Both the position numbers and the translations under genes were made by a program. Below, piece by piece: positions 63,904 to 64,000 of a stretch of 64,000 nt of DNA. How positions within the stretch are numbered: the stretch's first letter is position 1; each line of letters begins with the position of its first letter. The stretch is taken from positions 18,817 to 82,816 of the forward strand of contig JOBE01000033.1 of assembly GCA_000717735.1 (NCBI GenBank), written 5' to 3'. The stretch comes from Streptomyces griseoluteus. Lineage in GTDB: Bacteria > Actinomycetota > Actinomycetes > Streptomycetales > Streptomycetaceae. Below the pieces are notes generated by a model, which had not been told where the DNA came from, searched no databases, and saw only the letters and a list, made by a program, of their open reading frames with translations.

Positions 63904-64000
<97 letters not shown>

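Overview
The window looks like chromosomal DNA of a Streptomyces. GC content is very high with strong third-position GC, GTG and TTG starts are frequent, and stop/start overlaps (ATGA, GTGA) are common. Several gene families are typical of the genus: a conservon, SCO6745-like and STM401x families, hopanoid genes and DUF2690 secreted proteins. From about 30 kb onward the gene content resembles, from memory, the S. coelicolor hopanoid neighbourhood in reverse order. I saw no rRNA, tRNA, CRISPR array, insertion sequence or prophage. The last ~100 bases are a G/C homopolymer tract typical of a contig end.

Layout. (1) 0.2-7.7 kb: a flavin monooxygenase and a DMATS-type prenyltransferase, convergent, which form a likely prenyl-indole pathway. 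Next to them is a five-gene conservon (kinase, roadblock, DUF742, GTPase, unusual P450) and a divergent EF-hand protein. (2) 7.7-12 kb: a minus-strand set with an MfnB-type furan synthase, aldehyde dehydrogenase, alcohol dehydrogenase and methyltransferase, a candidate small furan pathway. Tandem 11-bp repeats lie upstream. (3) 12.2-19.2 kb: a hypothetical gene, a broken HNH nuclease, an MBL-fold hydrolase, an amino-acid dehydrogenase with a palindromic operator, a TetR regulator, a SIMPL protein and a DUF6745/YRQGDVLI pair. (4) 19.3-24.5 kb: the complete STM4015-4014-4013-4012-4011 operon, which is conserved, translationally coupled and functionally unassigned. (5) 24.5-28.8 kb: an SGNH hydrolase, a LysM/M23 peptidase under an apparent c-di-AMP riboswitch, a protein phosphatase, and an XRE-cupin regulator with a DUF6126 membrane peptide. 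(6) 28.9-38.6 kb: hopanoid operon hpnC-hpnD-small ORF-hpnE-prenyl synthase-shc-hpnG-hpnH-hpnO. It runs from farnesyl diphosphate to squalene, hopene and side-chain-extended aminohopanoids. (7) 38.9-46.6 kb: a TetR regulator, then a polymer-export operon containing two CDP-alcohol phosphotransferases, a nucleotidyltransferase, an sn-glycerol-1-phosphate-dehydrogenase-like enzyme, a GT2 glycosyltransferase and a TagGH/Wzm-Wzt ABC exporter. This suggests a teichoic-acid-like wall glycopolymer. (8) 47-55 kb: a CDF metal exporter, a methyltransferase-GNAT fusion, IPP isomerase, an anti-sigma-type ATPase, an HdeD-like protein, an enoyl-CoA hydratase, two DJ-1/PfpI-domain proteins and an SCO6745-like protein. 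(9) 55-64 kb: Tex, three tandem DUF2690 secreted paralogues, a HEAT-like protein, a ComB-like phosphatase, an ABC-F ATPase, a hypothetical protein and a D-amino-acid-oxidase-like flavoprotein.

Candidates for undescribed biology: the STM4011-4015 system with its divergent DUF6745/YRQGDVLI pair; the MfnB-ALDH-ADH-methyltransferase furan cluster with helically phased iterons; and the glycerol-1-phosphate-type wall-polymer operon, which includes a phosphotransferase lacking one catalytic Asp and a gene that appears to start with CTG. Functional calls rest on motif reading and memory of families; no database search was run.
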